From: Bog-473 sp963766995
GTDB taxonomy: Bacteria; Actinomycetota; Acidimicrobiia; Acidimicrobiales; RAAP-2
Reading direction: 5' to 3'
DNA length: 64,000 bases
Assembly (NCBI GenBank): GCA_963766995.1
Contig: CAVYCE010000002.1
Location: forward strand, 434,001-498,000
Shown here: positions 16,201 to 25,515 of the stretch, piece by piece
Layout of the letters: the number at the start of each line of letters is the position of its first letter
Numbering within the stretch: position 1 is the first letter of the stretch
Notes under the pieces: model-generated
The model's input: only the letters and a program-made list of their open reading frames with translations
Database searches by the model: none
What the model was told of the DNA's origin: nothing
Program-made: the position numbers and the translations under genes

Positions 16201-16692
16201 TCAGCCTGAGTGCCGCCGTGCCGCCATCGTCAAGAGGTGGGGCAAGATCCGCTGGTGGAGTGGCGTGGTAACGGCCCATGCACATCGGGCTGGTAGCTGA
16301 GTCCTACGGGTGTAGCGGACGAACGAGCTGACCGAAACGTTGTCGTCGTCCGCAGTGAACACCAGGACGGCGTTGATGCCGATCCAGGCCTGCGCGGAGA
16401 CCACCACCATCTGCGGAAAAGTGGACTCAATGAACCACCCGATGACTCGTTCCGCCGAGCGGCTCGGCCGCAGGTGAAGGGTTAGTGCAGTCCACCCTCC
16501 AATGAGAAACCAACGGAGACGCCGTGGTGCCTCCTCGAATATGGCCCGCGCCCACTGCTCGGCGCCGAGGGTATCGCCCGCTGGGCGCTGCACTTGGTAG
16601 GCCACCTCGTAGTGGCCGCCTTGGGTGAACGGCAGCGCAGCGCGCACGGAAGGTGCCACGTCAATCCGTTGGGCCTTCGGTGATGCCGTCAT
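16201..16692 (-). CDS. DUF2867-like conserved protein
   Basis: About 163 residues from ATG 16692, which overlaps the stop of the upstream DinB gene by 4 nt (ATGA). A longer version starting at 16710 is possible but would overlap further. It reads TQGGHYEVAYQVQRP, AEQWARAIFEEAPRRLRWFLIGGWTALTLHLRP, VIGWFIE, MVVVSAQAWIGINAVLVF and LHQRILPHLLTMAARR, a pattern like DUF2867-type SRPBCC-fold proteins of actinobacteria. Function is unknown. Translational coupling with the DinB gene suggests a common job. Confidence 0.65.
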   Translation of the reverse strand: MTASPKAQRIDVAPSVRAALPFTQGGHYEVAYQVQRPAGDTLGAEQWARAIFEEAPRRLRWFLIGGWTALTLHLRPSRSAERVIGWFIESTFPQMVVVSAQAWIGINAVLVFTADDDNVSVSSFVRYTRRTQLPARCAWAVTTPLHQRILPHLLTMAARRHSG

Positions 16693-17186
16693 GCTCCGCC
16701 GATCATCCACCTGGTGCCGTCGAGCAGCTCACGAGCCGCATCGAGATGGCCGGCGTGGCAGGCCGTTTCGGTGATCACGTGCAGCATGATCGATCTCAGG
16801 TCGGGCAAGTTCCAGTCGGGCCAGATATCGGGCCACAGAGCCGGCGGGGCGTCAGGAGATGACTCGGCCACAATGGCGTTGGCCAATTCGATGTCGTGGC
16901 GGTAGGCGGCAAACACATCTTCAGCGGACCTGGCCGGTTCGACGTGCCAAGCGGCCTCGAAGAGTTCGTCGGACACGGTCAGCTCAATGGGTGCGCCGGC
17001 AAAGACCCCTTGGAACCAAAAGCGCTCGACGCTGACGGTCAGATGACTGACCATTCCCAGGCATGTCCATCCCGTCGGCAGGACAGGGCGTCGCAGCTGT
17101 TCTTCGGACAGTCCCTCGAGGATGCCGAGCACGTGTGCCCGCTGATCGTCGAGCGACGACACCAGTGCCGCGACCTGCCCATCCAT
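16689..17186 (-). CDS. DinB-family protein (DUF664-like)
   Basis: 165 residues of a DinB four-helix bundle: VAALVSSLDDQRAHVLGILEGLSEEQL, TGWTCLGMVSHLTVSVERFWFQGV with one metal-ligand His, and a terminal helix LRSIMLHVITETACHAGHLDAARELLDG with the HxxxHxx-type ligand pair. The family includes metal-dependent thiol transferases. It overlaps the DUF2867-like gene by 4 nt. The 33-bp gap to the SDR operon on the same strand leaves co-transcription possible. Confidence 0.87.
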   Translation of the reverse strand: MDGQVAALVSSLDDQRAHVLGILEGLSEEQLRRPVLPTGWTCLGMVSHLTVSVERFWFQGVFAGAPIELTVSDELFEAAWHVEPARSAEDVFAAYRHDIELANAIVAESSPDAPPALWPDIWPDWNLPDLRSIMLHVITETACHAGHLDAARELLDGTRWMIGGA

Positions 17187-17219
17187 CCGATGATTGTGGC
17201 ACCAGTGGGACAGAGTCAG

Positions 17220-17987
17220 CTAAATGAGTGTCAGTCCCCCGTCCACCGCTAATACCTGGCCGGTAATGTAGCTGGACTCGCTCGACAACAAGAAGACCGT
17301 GGACGCTGCCACTTCCCAGGCGGTGCCCTCACGGCCGAGCGGAACCGGAGCACGGGTGCGCGAAGGTCGACCGGCCGATGCGGCACGACCCAACGGCGTG
17401 TCGATGAGGCCGGGGCAGATCACGTTGGACCGGATGCCCCGGCGTGCCCCCTCCAAAGCGACATGGCGATTGAGCCCGATGAGGCCCGCCTTCGATGCGT
17501 CATAAGCGGGAATGCGGCTCCCGGGTCGCAGCCCGGCCACCGATCCGATGAACACGATGGAGCCATTGTCGGGCAGTGACACCAGGGCGCGCTTCACCAC
17601 CAGGAAATGAGCCCGCAGGTTGAGCGCAAAAGTGCGGTCCCAGTCTTCGAGCGAAGTGCCAGCCACTCCCATACCGAAACCGGTGCCCACATTGAGCACC
17701 ACGCCATCGGGCACGAGACCGGCGTCCTCGGCCATGGCCATACGGCAGCCTTCTTCGGTCGTGACATCGCCGACCACCACCGCAGCCTTGCCACCTTCTT
17801 CGGTGATCTGGCGCCAGGTCGCTTGGGCTGCTTCCTCGTTGCGGTCAACACAGACGACTGACGCACCCTCGCGCGCGGCCCGGATGGCAATGGCCCGTCC
17901 GTTGCCTAGTGGTGCCTCCGGGTCACGAGAGGCTTGCGTGCCCGCTCCGATGACCGTGATGCAACGACCTTCCAGCATGCCGCTCAT
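17220..17987 (-). CDS. Short-chain dehydrogenase/reductase
   Basis: 255 residues, classical SDR. The nucleotide-binding segment is ITVIGAGTQASRDPEAPLGNGRAIAIRAA, with an expanded glycine motif. NVGTG replaces the NNAG motif. The catalytic Ser is in IGSVAGL, and Tyr/Lys are in YDASKAG. It ends with GQVLAVDGGLTLI. It is NAD(P)-dependent with unknown substrate. It overlaps the upstream CMD-family gene by 4 nt (ATGA), so the pair is one operon. The insert in the glycine motif (about eight residues) is unusual. Confidence 0.9.
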   Translation of the reverse strand: MSGMLEGRCITVIGAGTQASRDPEAPLGNGRAIAIRAAREGASVVCVDRNEEAAQATWRQITEEGGKAAVVVGDVTTEEGCRMAMAEDAGLVPDGVVLNVGTGFGMGVAGTSLEDWDRTFALNLRAHFLVVKRALVSLPDNGSIVFIGSVAGLRPGSRIPAYDASKAGLIGLNRHVALEGARRGIRSNVICPGLIDTPLGRAASAGRPSRTRAPVPLGREGTAWEVAASTVFLLSSESSYITGQVLAVDGGLTLI

Positions 17988-18562
17988 GCGACTGGACCTC
18001 CCGGAATTGACTGCGCCAATGCTTCGGCTGCTGGCTCAAGTTGTACTCGCAATGACCGCAGCACCGTGGAAAGCATCAGATAGTGCGCCAGCAGCATTAG
18101 GAACTCCACCAACTCACCACTTGAGAGCCGAGCCGACAACGTCCCCCAGGTGGCATCGCCCACTGCACCGTCGTCTGCCGTCTCATCCACGGCAGCTAAG
18201 GCGGCGCGCTCAAAAGGATCCCACTGCACAGCCGAGAGGTCCCCACCCAAGGCTGCAGTCTCCTCGGGCGTGATGCCCTGGGCCGCGCCCAAATCGATGT
18301 GGTGGGCCCACTCATAACGGCCATCGAAGCGGTAGGCCACGCGAAGAATGACGAGCTCTCGAAGGCGGCCCGGCAGTGTGCCGCTCAGTAGCGCACCCCC
18401 GAATCCCATCCAACGCCGAAAGAGTTTGGGTTGGTGGGACAGGGTGGTGAAGATGTGCATGGGATCATCGACTCCGCCCGGCAATACAGCCAGCATTTCA
18501 CTGAGTCGATCGTCCCATTCACCGGGTTGGAGCGGCTGAAGTCGCGGTTCTGTGGCTGCCAT
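17984..18562 (-). CDS. Carboxymuconolactone decarboxylase (CMD) family protein
   Basis: 192 residues. The CMD core is LFRRWMGFGGALLSGTLPGRLRELVILRVAYRFDGRYEWAHHIDLGAAQGITPEE. AhpD-type members have a CxxC pair; here the equivalent stretch is YEWAHH with no cysteine, so peroxidase-type thiol chemistry is unlikely. The Glu/His arrangement resembles gamma-CMD-like enzymes. It is the first gene of an operon with the SDR. Substrate unknown. Confidence 0.85.
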   Translation of the reverse strand: MAATEPRLQPLQPGEWDDRLSEMLAVLPGGVDDPMHIFTTLSHQPKLFRRWMGFGGALLSGTLPGRLRELVILRVAYRFDGRYEWAHHIDLGAAQGITPEETAALGGDLSAVQWDPFERAALAAVDETADDGAVGDATWGTLSARLSSGELVEFLMLLAHYLMLSTVLRSLRVQLEPAAEALAQSIPGGPVA

Positions 18563-18583
18563 GCCCGCATCGTACGCACACTG

Positions 18584-19177
18584 TCAGCGTCTTGGTCGAA
18601 ACCCCATCGGGGGACCAGGTAGCTGATGAATCTCGGCTTCGGGGCGACAGATCTCGTCGATGAGGCCGTAGGCCAAGGCACCCTCGGCATCCATGAACAG
18701 ACCTTTGGTTAGGTCGTCTTCGACCCGCTCAAGCGACACACCGACGGCGGTGCTGATGCGCTGACAGAACCGGCGGCGCTCGTCGGCGCGCAACTCCGCC
18801 CACTGGGCCACATTGCGCGCGCTCGATTCCATTTGAGTGCGCGGCTCTCGTAGTTGGAACCGGGTACTGGGCATGGCGGCACGGTAACTGCACAGCGCCA
18901 AAATGCCGACGGCCGGACCGCCAATCTGGCCCATGCACAGTGCGCGTACGGGCACGCCAAGCAACTCCACCACGTCCATGAGCGTGAGGGCGGTGCCCAG
19001 ACTTCCTTCGGCGCAATCGAGGCGCAGGGTGACAGCACTGTCCCCCTCGGCATCGAGCGTCATGAGCTCGGCCGCTAGCCGGCCTGCCTTGAGGTCGTCG
19101 AGCGGGCCAGTGAGCAGTACGACCCGCTGCTCGAACAGTCGGCGGGCCAGCAGGTCGGATAGGTCGTTGTCATACAT
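18584..19177 (-). CDS. ClpP-like protein lacking catalytic Ser and His (pseudoprotease)
   Basis: 197 residues on the ClpP fold: RRLFEQRVVLLTGPLDD at the start, LRLDCAEGSLGTALTLMDVVELL where ClpP has SPGG...AIYDTM, and ERVEDDLTKGLFMDAEGALAYGLIDEI at the end. At the active site it reads CMGQIGGPAVGIL (ClpP: MGxAASMGAxLL) and STRFQLREP (ClpP: SRxMIHQP). The nucleophilic Ser is therefore Gly and the catalytic His is Arg, while the acidic residue region remains. It overlaps the upstream XRE gene by 8 nt and is divergent from an intact clpP. The likely role is a structural ring subunit or regulator, comparable to ClpR in plants and cyanobacteria. Confidence 0.85.
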   Translation of the reverse strand: MYDNDLSDLLARRLFEQRVVLLTGPLDDLKAGRLAAELMTLDAEGDSAVTLRLDCAEGSLGTALTLMDVVELLGVPVRALCMGQIGGPAVGILALCSYRAAMPSTRFQLREPRTQMESSARNVAQWAELRADERRRFCQRISTAVGVSLERVEDDLTKGLFMDAEGALAYGLIDEICRPEAEIHQLPGPPMGFRPRR

Positions 19178-19427
19178 GCTCGATCATCCATTCCAGCCGC
19201 ACCCCAAGGGCCAGCGTGTAGCGCTCGATAGTGGACAGACGGACGTCCAGATCCCCGGACTCGAATCGGGCCACGGCCGACTGCGAGGTGCCCATCAGGC
19301 GAGCCACTTCAGTCTGGGAGAGGCCCACTTCATGGCGCATGGCCGTGAGCTGACCGCTCAGCGATTGCCGGCGTTCGGCCATTTCTCGAAAGCCAGGAAA
19401 GAGGGGCTGATGACGCCGTTCATTCAC
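19170..19427 (-). CDS. XRE-family HTH regulator
   Basis: 85 residues with GTG start. The N-terminal half is a linker (FREMAERRQSLSGQLTAM), then the HTH: RHEVGLSQTEVARLMGTSQSAVARFESGDLDVRLSTIERYTLALG. It is translationally coupled to the ClpP-like gene by an 8-nt overlap, and its start is 9 bp from a 22-bp perfect palindrome shared with the divergent clpP promoter. Autoregulation and control of clpP are the obvious inference, analogous to PopR control of Streptomyces clpP3P4. Confidence 0.9.
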   Translation of the reverse strand: MNERRHQPLFPGFREMAERRQSLSGQLTAMRHEVGLSQTEVARLMGTSQSAVARFESGDLDVRLSTIERYTLALGVRLEWMIEHV

Positions 19428-19435
19428 GATAATCC

Positions 19436-19457
19436 ATTATCTCATATATGAGATAAT
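19436..19457. promoter_or_regulatory. 22-bp AT-rich perfect palindrome, operator candidate for the XRE protein
   Basis: ATTATCTCATA followed directly by its reverse complement TATGAGATAAT, with no spacer. It is 16 of 22... strongly A/T in a high-GC window and sits between the XRE start (19427) and clpP start (19488), where it would cover both divergent promoters. Perfect symmetry over 22 bp is very unlikely by chance. Confidence 0.8.
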
Positions 19458-19487
19458 ATGGGGGGACCACTTGAAAAGGAGTGCTCC

Positions 19488-20123
19488 ATGCCCAATCCGA
19501 TGCAGATCCTGGTTCCGACGGTGATCGAGGAGGGCAGTCGGGGCGACCGGGCGTTCGACATCTACTCCCAGCTCCTTCGCGAGCGCATCGTGTTTCTGGG
19601 CCAGGAGGTAGACGACCAGGTGGCCAATCTCATCATCAGTCAAATCCTATTTCTCGAGGCCCACGACCCGGAGAAGGACATCCACCTCTACATCAACTCT
19701 CCCGGCGGGGTGGCCTACGCCGGCATGGCCATCTACGACGTGATGCAGCACGTCTCGCCTGATGTCTCCACCATCTGCGTAGGCATGGGCATGTCTGCCG
19801 CCGCCATGATCCTGTGCGGCGGCGCTCGTGGGAAACGTTTCGCCCTGCCCAACTCTCGGATCATGATTCATCAAGGCTCGGCCGGCACCCGGGGCGCCCC
19901 TTCCGACATGGAAATCCAGCTCAGAGAGGTACTGGCCCTCACTCGGCGCATGTCGGAGATCATCTCCTACCACAGCGGTCGGCCCCTGGAGCAGGTGTCC
20001 ATCGATATCGACCGGGACCACTACATGACTGCCGAGGAGGCGCAGGCCTACGGGATCATCGACGACATCATCCTGCCCCGCCGAGGTGTCTCGGCCCCCA
20101 CACTCCAGGCAGCAACTGCGTGA
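19488..20123 (+). CDS. clpP: ATP-dependent Clp protease proteolytic subunit
   Basis: 211 residues from ATG 19488, which follows an aaaaggag ribosome site. Catalytic Ser is in VGMGMSAAAMIL, His in SRIMIHQGSAG and Asp in the VSIDIDRDHYM region, with KRFALPN and INSPGGVAYAGMAIYDVMQ as further ClpP hallmarks. It would form the peptidase ring that works with ClpX or ClpC in the cytosol. The nucleophile surroundings (GMGMSAAA) differ from the usual GQAASMGA. It is divergent from an XRE gene plus a ClpP-like pseudoprotease, so it is probably a second, specialised ClpP rather than the housekeeping one. Confidence 0.93.
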   Translation: MPNPMQILVPTVIEEGSRGDRAFDIYSQLLRERIVFLGQEVDDQVANLIISQILFLEAHDPEKDIHLYINSPGGVAYAGMAIYDVMQHVSPDVSTICVGMGMSAAAMILCGGARGKRFALPNSRIMIHQGSAGTRGAPSDMEIQLREVLALTRRMSEIISYHSGRPLEQVSIDIDRDHYMTAEEAQAYGIIDDIILPRRGVSAPTLQAATA

Positions 20124-20208
20124 CGGTGAAGTGAACCGCCGGTCTTTCGGCTGAACCGACCGCTACGATCCCGTTCGAGGCGGGGGGTAGCGGAAGGGTG
20201 CACACGAC

Positions 20209-21793
20209 GTGAAAGAGCCCATTCAGGGCAGCAGGGTCACACGGCGCAACCTTCTCAAAGGTGGCCTCGCCCTCGGTGTGGCGGGCGCTGCCGGCACAGG
20301 ATTGTCATCCGCCGCGGGAGCATCGTTGGAGCGGGCTATGAAGGTCGATGCCTCGCGCCACGCTTCGCTCAGCGATATCAAACACGTGGTCATCCTCATG
20401 CAGGAGAACCGCTCCTTCGACCACTATTTCGGGACCATGTCGGCCGTCCGCGGCTTCTCTGACCCGCGGGTACTGGTGCACGACATCTTCGGCACCGACT
20501 ATTCGGTGTTCCAGCAGTTCGGCTACCGGCCGGGGTACGGGATCGACGACGGGGGCTACATGGAGCCCTTCGAGCTCGAACAGGTGTTCCCGACCGCCAA
20601 CGGGGAGTGCACCAACGACATCACCCACAACTGGGGGCCCCAGCACGAAAGCTGGAACAACGGAAAGATGGACAGCTGGGTCCGTGCCCACTTGGCCGGT
20701 GACGGCCTGGCCAACTTCGCCCCGACCATGGGGTACTTTTCTCGCAAGGACCTGCCGTTCTATTACGCCCTGGCCGACAACTTCACCATCCTCGACCATT
20801 ACTTCTGCTCGGTGCTCGGGCCGACCGACCCCAACCGCACCATGGCGTTCTCAGGCACCATCGACCCCGATGGCAAGCACGGCGGCCCGATTCTCGAGAC
20901 CCTGGTCGAGACCAGGCCGGAGCAGTACGGCAAGCTCACCTGGGAGACCATGCCCGAGCGACTGATGGATGCCGGAGTGTCATTCAAGGTCTACAACGAC
21001 CCGACCGGCCTGGCCCTGTTCAGCCCGCTTCCGTACTTCAAGAACTACATAAACCCGACGACGACCAAGAACATCAATCTGGTCCAGAACGCCATTGCGC
21101 CAAACTTCCCGGCCAACCTCCTGGCCGATGTGCAGGCGAACACAGCTTCCGCAGGTGAGCTGGATCCACGGTCCAGTCACCCAGTGCGAACACCCGGCCA
21201 CCGCACCGGCCTGGGGCGAGAACCTGGTGCAGTCTGTGCTCGACATCCTCACTTCAAATCCCGACGTGTGGGCCGAGACCCTGTTCATCCTCCACTACGA
21301 CGAGAACGGCGGCTTCTTCGATCACGTCCCGCCTCCCACGCCTCCTCCCGGTACCGAAGGCGAGTATCTGACCATGCACCCGTTGCCGGCGGATGCCAGC
21401 GGCGTGGTCGGCCCGGTGGGACTGGGCTTCCGGGTGCCGTGCTTCATGATCTCCCCCTTCACCCGCGGCGGGTACCTCAGCAGCGACGTGTTCGACCACA
21501 CCTCGACGCTCAAACTAATGGAGACACTGTTTGGGGCAGAGGTGCCGAATGTGTCGGCCTGGCGCCGAGCCACCGTGGGCGACATGACGAGTGCCATTTC
21601 GTTGGGGCAACCGCCCGACGCGTCCATCCCGAGCCTGCCCGACGCTTCCTTGCTGGTGCCGCTGGTCGACGAGCAGGTCATCGTCAATGCCCTGGTCGGC
21701 ACCTTCGATGAAGGGCTCTCATACCCGCCACCGTCCAAAAACGTGATGCCCGTGCAGGAAGCGAGCCCGGGCCGGCCACTGCCGGCTCGCTAG
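20209..21793 (+). pseudogene. Tat-exported phosphoesterase (phospholipase C family), frameshifted
   Basis: Start GTG 20209 after ggaagggtg. The Tat signal is VTRRNLLKGGLALG. The phosphoesterase family motif is HVVILMQENRSFDHYFG, and FILHYDENGGFFDHV carries the second metal/active block. The coherent protein runs in one frame to about 21150 (NLLADVQANT), then continues in the next frame (LPQVSWIHGPVTQCEHP onward) to the TGA-less end at the TAG near 21793. A single extra base in acacagcttcc would explain it. Family members hydrolyse phospholipids or phosphomonoesters outside the cell. It may be intact in the organism if the indel is a sequencing error. Confidence 0.85.
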
Positions 21794-21813
21794 CCTTGTA
21801 AGAGAGGTCCCCC

Positions 21814-23313
21814 ATGGCAGCTGACGAACACCGCTCCTTCGACCGCCGCACTGTGCTTCGTGCTGGCCTGGGCGCGGCTGCTGCCGCTGCCTCACCTCTC
21901 GGACTGGGCCCATTGGGCAAGATGGCGGGAGCAGCCACTCCGTCGTTGCGCTGGCCCGACTCGATTCCCTTTCCCGGTCATCCCGTTGGCAGCAAAACCG
22001 ATGCGTTCCCCTTCGATCACGTCGTCATCGTCATGCAGGAGAACCACTCCTTCGACAACTACTTCGGCATGCTCCCCCAGTGCGGGCAGCCTCTAGCCGA
22101 TGGCTTCACCTTCAACGCCAGCGGCGAACCGACGAACTGGAACCCAATCGGCAACGAACGCATGCCCGTGTACCACCAGTCCGGGTTCAGCGGAGCGTCG
22201 CACTCGGGGAGCCAATCGTGGGACGACTCTCACAAGCAGATCAACGGCGGCGCCATGAACGGTTTCGCCGAGACCGGACCCGGGTCAATGGGCTACTACA
22301 CGCAGGACGATCTGCCCTTCTATTACTCACTGGCCAACACCTTCACGTTGGCCAACCGTTGGTTCTGCTCCGCTCCTGCGCAGACCTACCCCAACCGTCG
22401 CTTTCTCATGTCAGGCACGGCCAACGGAATCATCTCCACCGACATCGACAATGTGATGACCCGTTACCCCGCCAACGGGACCATCTGGGATCGCCTCACC
22501 AACTACGACATCAGCTGGAAGAACTACTTCAGTGACGCGCCGACCACTCTGATCATGTTTGACACCATCCTCAAACACCCGCTCAACGTGGCCCGTATTG
22601 AGGAGTTCTACGTCGACGCCGCGCTGGGCACACTGCCCGCGGTCAGCCTGGTGGACTGCAACATGGGCGCCGTTCAGGGCGAGGTGGGCGGGGTCATCAG
22701 CCCGTACCCGATCCCGACCTTCCAGACGGCGTCGACGATCATTGGTGAGACGTGCGAGTCAGAAGAGAACCCGGAGAACATCCAGCTGGGCGAGGCCTTC
22801 GTGTCGCGGATCGTGAATGCAGTGATGACCGGGGCAGCTTGGGAGCGGACGTTGCTCATCTGGATCTATGACGAGCACGGCGGCTACTACGACCATGTGG
22901 CGCCGCCGCAAGCGCACCGCTGCCTGACCTGGTGAAGCCCGAGCTGTCCAAGGAAAACCAGCCCGGTGCCTACAACCTGTACGGCATGCGGGTGCCCGCC
23001 GTGGTGGTGAGCCCGTACACCATGAAGCACCAAGTCACCAACGTCGTGCACGACCACACCTCGGTGTTGAAAACCATTGAGGAGATGTGGAATCTGCCGG
23101 CGCTCACCTTCCGGGACGCCAATGCCGCGTCGATGGCCGACTTCCTCGACCTCTCCCACATGACCTTCCGCCGAGCCACCGGAACTGGCCCAGCCGGCCA
23201 ACCCAGTGCCCGGCTTGCTTCAAGGGCTACCAAGGACAGCCGAAGCCGCCTCCACCGACCCCGTAGCCACCAAGGGCTCCCGGCCTCGCCGGAGCCGGCG
23301 AACGGGCGCATAA
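21814..23313 (+). pseudogene. Second Tat-exported phosphoesterase (phospholipase C family), frameshifted
   Basis: The signal peptide has twin arginines in FDRRTVLRAGLG. The catalytic region is HVVIVMQENHSFDNYFG and IWIYDEHGGYYDHVAPP. The frame runs to a stop at 22935, but the homologous sequence continues one frame over from about 22910 (APLPDLVKPELSKENQPG, then YNLYGMRVPAVVVSPYT and HDHTSVLKTIEEMW). After MADFLDLSHMTF a further shift near 23170 gives a proline-rich end (PPELAQPANPVPGLL) stopping at 23313. A single-base loss plus another indel is needed. It lies 20 bp after the first phosphoesterase, so the pair is a tandem duplication in one operon. Confidence 0.82.
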
Positions 23314-23319
23314 GGTATG

Positions 23320-23333
23320 TGACACCAGTGTCA
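23320..23333. promoter_or_regulatory. Inverted repeat TGACACCAGTGTCA upstream of the amidohydrolase gene
   Basis: Six-bp arms TGACAC and GTGTCA around CA, the most symmetric member of the TGAC-N6-GTCA family in this window. It ends 30 bp before the ATG at 23364 and starts 7 bp after the preceding reading frame, so it is placed to repress the amidohydrolase-hydratase operon. Confidence 0.65.
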
Positions 23334-23363
23334 GGAAAGTCTCGGCACGGGGGGAGGACGGCA

Positions 23364-24649
23364 ATGCAGCACCGAAGATCTGATCCTGGTCAGCGTGGAC
23401 GACCACGTGATCGAGCCCCGGGGGATGTTCGACGGCCTGCTGCCGGCCAAGTACCAGGACAAGGCGCCCCAGCTCATCCGCCGTGAGGACGGCACCGACT
23501 TCTGGCACTACAACGGGAACGAGATCCCCAACGTCGGCCTCAACGCCGTGGTGGGTCGCCCGCCCGAGGAGTACGGCATTGAGCCCACTTCACTCGATGA
23601 CATGCGGCCCGGTTGCTACGACGTGCACGAGCGTGTCCGAGACATGTCGGTCAACGGCGTGCTCGGCTCCATGTGCTTCCCCTCCTTCCCGCAGTTCTGC
23701 GGTCAGCTCTTCGCCCGAACCGAGGACAAAGGCGAGGCCCTGGCCATGATTCGGGCCTACAACGACTGGCACATCGACCAGTGGTGCGGCGCCGAGCCCG
23801 GTCGATTCATCCCGCTGTCCATCCCGGCCATTTGGGACCCGGAACTGGCGGCCGCCGAAGTGCGCCGAGTGGCCGCGAAGGGTTGCCACGCCGTGACGTT
23901 CTCGGAGAACCCGGAGAAGCTGGGCTGGCCTTCCCTGCACAACGACCACTGGGACCTCTTCTGGGAGGCCTGCTCCGAAGAGGGCACGGTCGTCTGCATG
24001 CACCTGGGCTCCTCATCGCAGCTCTTGATCACGTCGGTGGAAGCACCGATCGACGTCATGATCAGCCTGCAGCCCATGAACATGATGCAGGCGGCGGCCG
24101 ATCTGTTGTGGTCGCCCATCCTCCGCAAGTACAAGGACCTTCGCTTCGCGCTCTCCGAGGGTGGGATTGGGTGGATCCCCTATGCCCTCGAGCGCATCGA
24201 CTACGTCTACCAGCACCACCACGCGTGGACCGGCCAGGACTTCGGCGACATGCTGCCCAGCCAGGTCTTCAAGGAGCGCATCATCACCTGCTTCATTGAT
24301 GACGCCTTCGGCGATGGACAACCGCGAATACCTCAATATCGACAACATCACCTGGGAGTGCGACTACCCGCACTCAGACTCGACCTGGCCGCAGTCCCCG
24401 GAGGCGGCCATGAAGTATCTAGAGGCGGTCCCCGACGAGGAGATCAACAAGATCACCCATCTCAACGCCATGAAGCACTTCCAATACGACCCCTACAGCG
24501 TGCGGCCACGTGAGAAGTGCACGGTGGGCGCACTGCGAGCCGAGGCGGCCGACGTCGACACGGCGCCAATCTCGCGGGCCAAGTACGCCAAGAACGACGG
24601 CAAGATCGTCAACATGGGCACGATGGCGCAACTGCTCGACCGGGACTGA
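23364..24649 (+). pseudogene. Amidohydrolase (COG2159, metal-dependent), frameshifted
   Basis: About 428 residues if repaired. The ATG at 23364 is followed by one extra base; the frame that then makes sense is STEDLILVSVDDHVIEPRGMF, with the family's DDHVIEP metal-binding start. The body (ERVRDMSVNGVLGSMCFPSFPQFCGQLF, GCHAVTFSENPEKLGWPS, CMHLGSSSQ, SEGGIGWIPYALERIDYVY) is typical of amidohydrolase_2 enzymes next to lipid/steroid genes. A second one-base insertion near 24310 moves the frame to AMDNREYLNIDNITWECDYPHSDSTWP and the end at 24649. Metal-dependent hydrolysis or decarboxylation is the family reaction. It is 12 bp upstream of the hydratase gene. Confidence 0.85.
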
Positions 24650-24661
24650 GGCCTTCTTTTT

Positions 24662-25472
24662 ATGTCGATCGATTACAGCACCGGGGACGACCACGTCGTC
24701 ACCATCGTCATCAACCGTCCCGAGGCTCGGAACTCGCTTGGACATGGAGCATTTCTTTCAGCTCCGCTCGGCCTGGGAGCGTTTCGGGGAGGACGACGAT
24801 GCTTTTGTGGCGGTGATCACCGGCGTGGGCGAGGACTTCTGCGTCGGCGCGGACCTCAAGACCTACATTCCGCAGATCACCGAACTGCAGCGGAAGATGA
24901 AGGCCGGTGAGGTCTCTCAAGTCGACGGCTACAAACTGAGCGACGGCGTCAAGGCTGTGCTGCGGGGGACCAAGCTCTACAAGCCGATCATCGCCGCGGT
25001 GAACGGCAATTGCGTGGCCGGTGGCATGGAGATGCTGGGCGGCACCGACCTGCGGGTGGCCAGCGACACTGCCACCTTTGGAGTGATGGAACCCAAGCGC
25101 GGCCTGTTCGCCGGTGGAGGCACGACTGTTCGCCTGCCCCGCCAGATCCCCTACCCCGCCGCCATGGAGCTGTTGCTGTGTGCCGATCGGGTGCCGGCCC
25201 AGCGGGCGTATGAGATGGGACTACTGAATGAAGTGTGCCGACCGGGGGACTTGATGGATCGGGCCTACGACTACGCCCATCGGATCACGGCCAACGGTCC
25301 CTTCGCCATCCGCAAGACCAAGGAATCGGTGTTGCGGGGTCTGGCCACCAACATGGACGAGGCCTACAAGATCGAGTCCGAAATTTCCGGTGAGGTGTTT
25401 TCCAGTGAGGACGCCAAGGAGGGACCCAAGGCGTTCGCCGAGAAGCGGGCGCCAGTTTGGAAGAACTGCTGA
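24662..25472 (+). pseudogene. Enoyl-CoA hydratase/isomerase, frameshifted near the N-terminus
   Basis: MSIDYSTGDDHVVTIVINRPEARNSL is read from ATG 24662. Then one extra base in cttggacatgg near 24741 shifts the frame, and the family sequence continues as DMEHFFQLRSAW, GVGEDFCVGADLKTY (oxyanion-hole region), KPIIAAVNGNCVAGGMEML and GLFAGGGTTVRLPR to the stop at 25472. The hydratase would act on the enoyl-CoA made by dehydrogenases of this region. All of the functional core lies after the break. It follows the amidohydrolase by 12 bp. Confidence 0.85.
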
Positions 25473-25515
25473 GAGTGAGTGTGGGGCGGTAGCTGCTGCG
25501 TCGCCCGGCGAAGGG

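Noticed and set aside
21095..21793. Independent gene for the C-terminal phosphoesterase half
   Set aside because: It continues the upstream phosphoesterase in the next frame with no promoter or ribosome site of its own; interpreted as frameshift.
22932..23486. Separate 184-codon protein after the second phosphoesterase
   Set aside because: Its first part is the phosphoesterase C-terminal region and the rest runs through the amidohydrolase start in the wrong frame.
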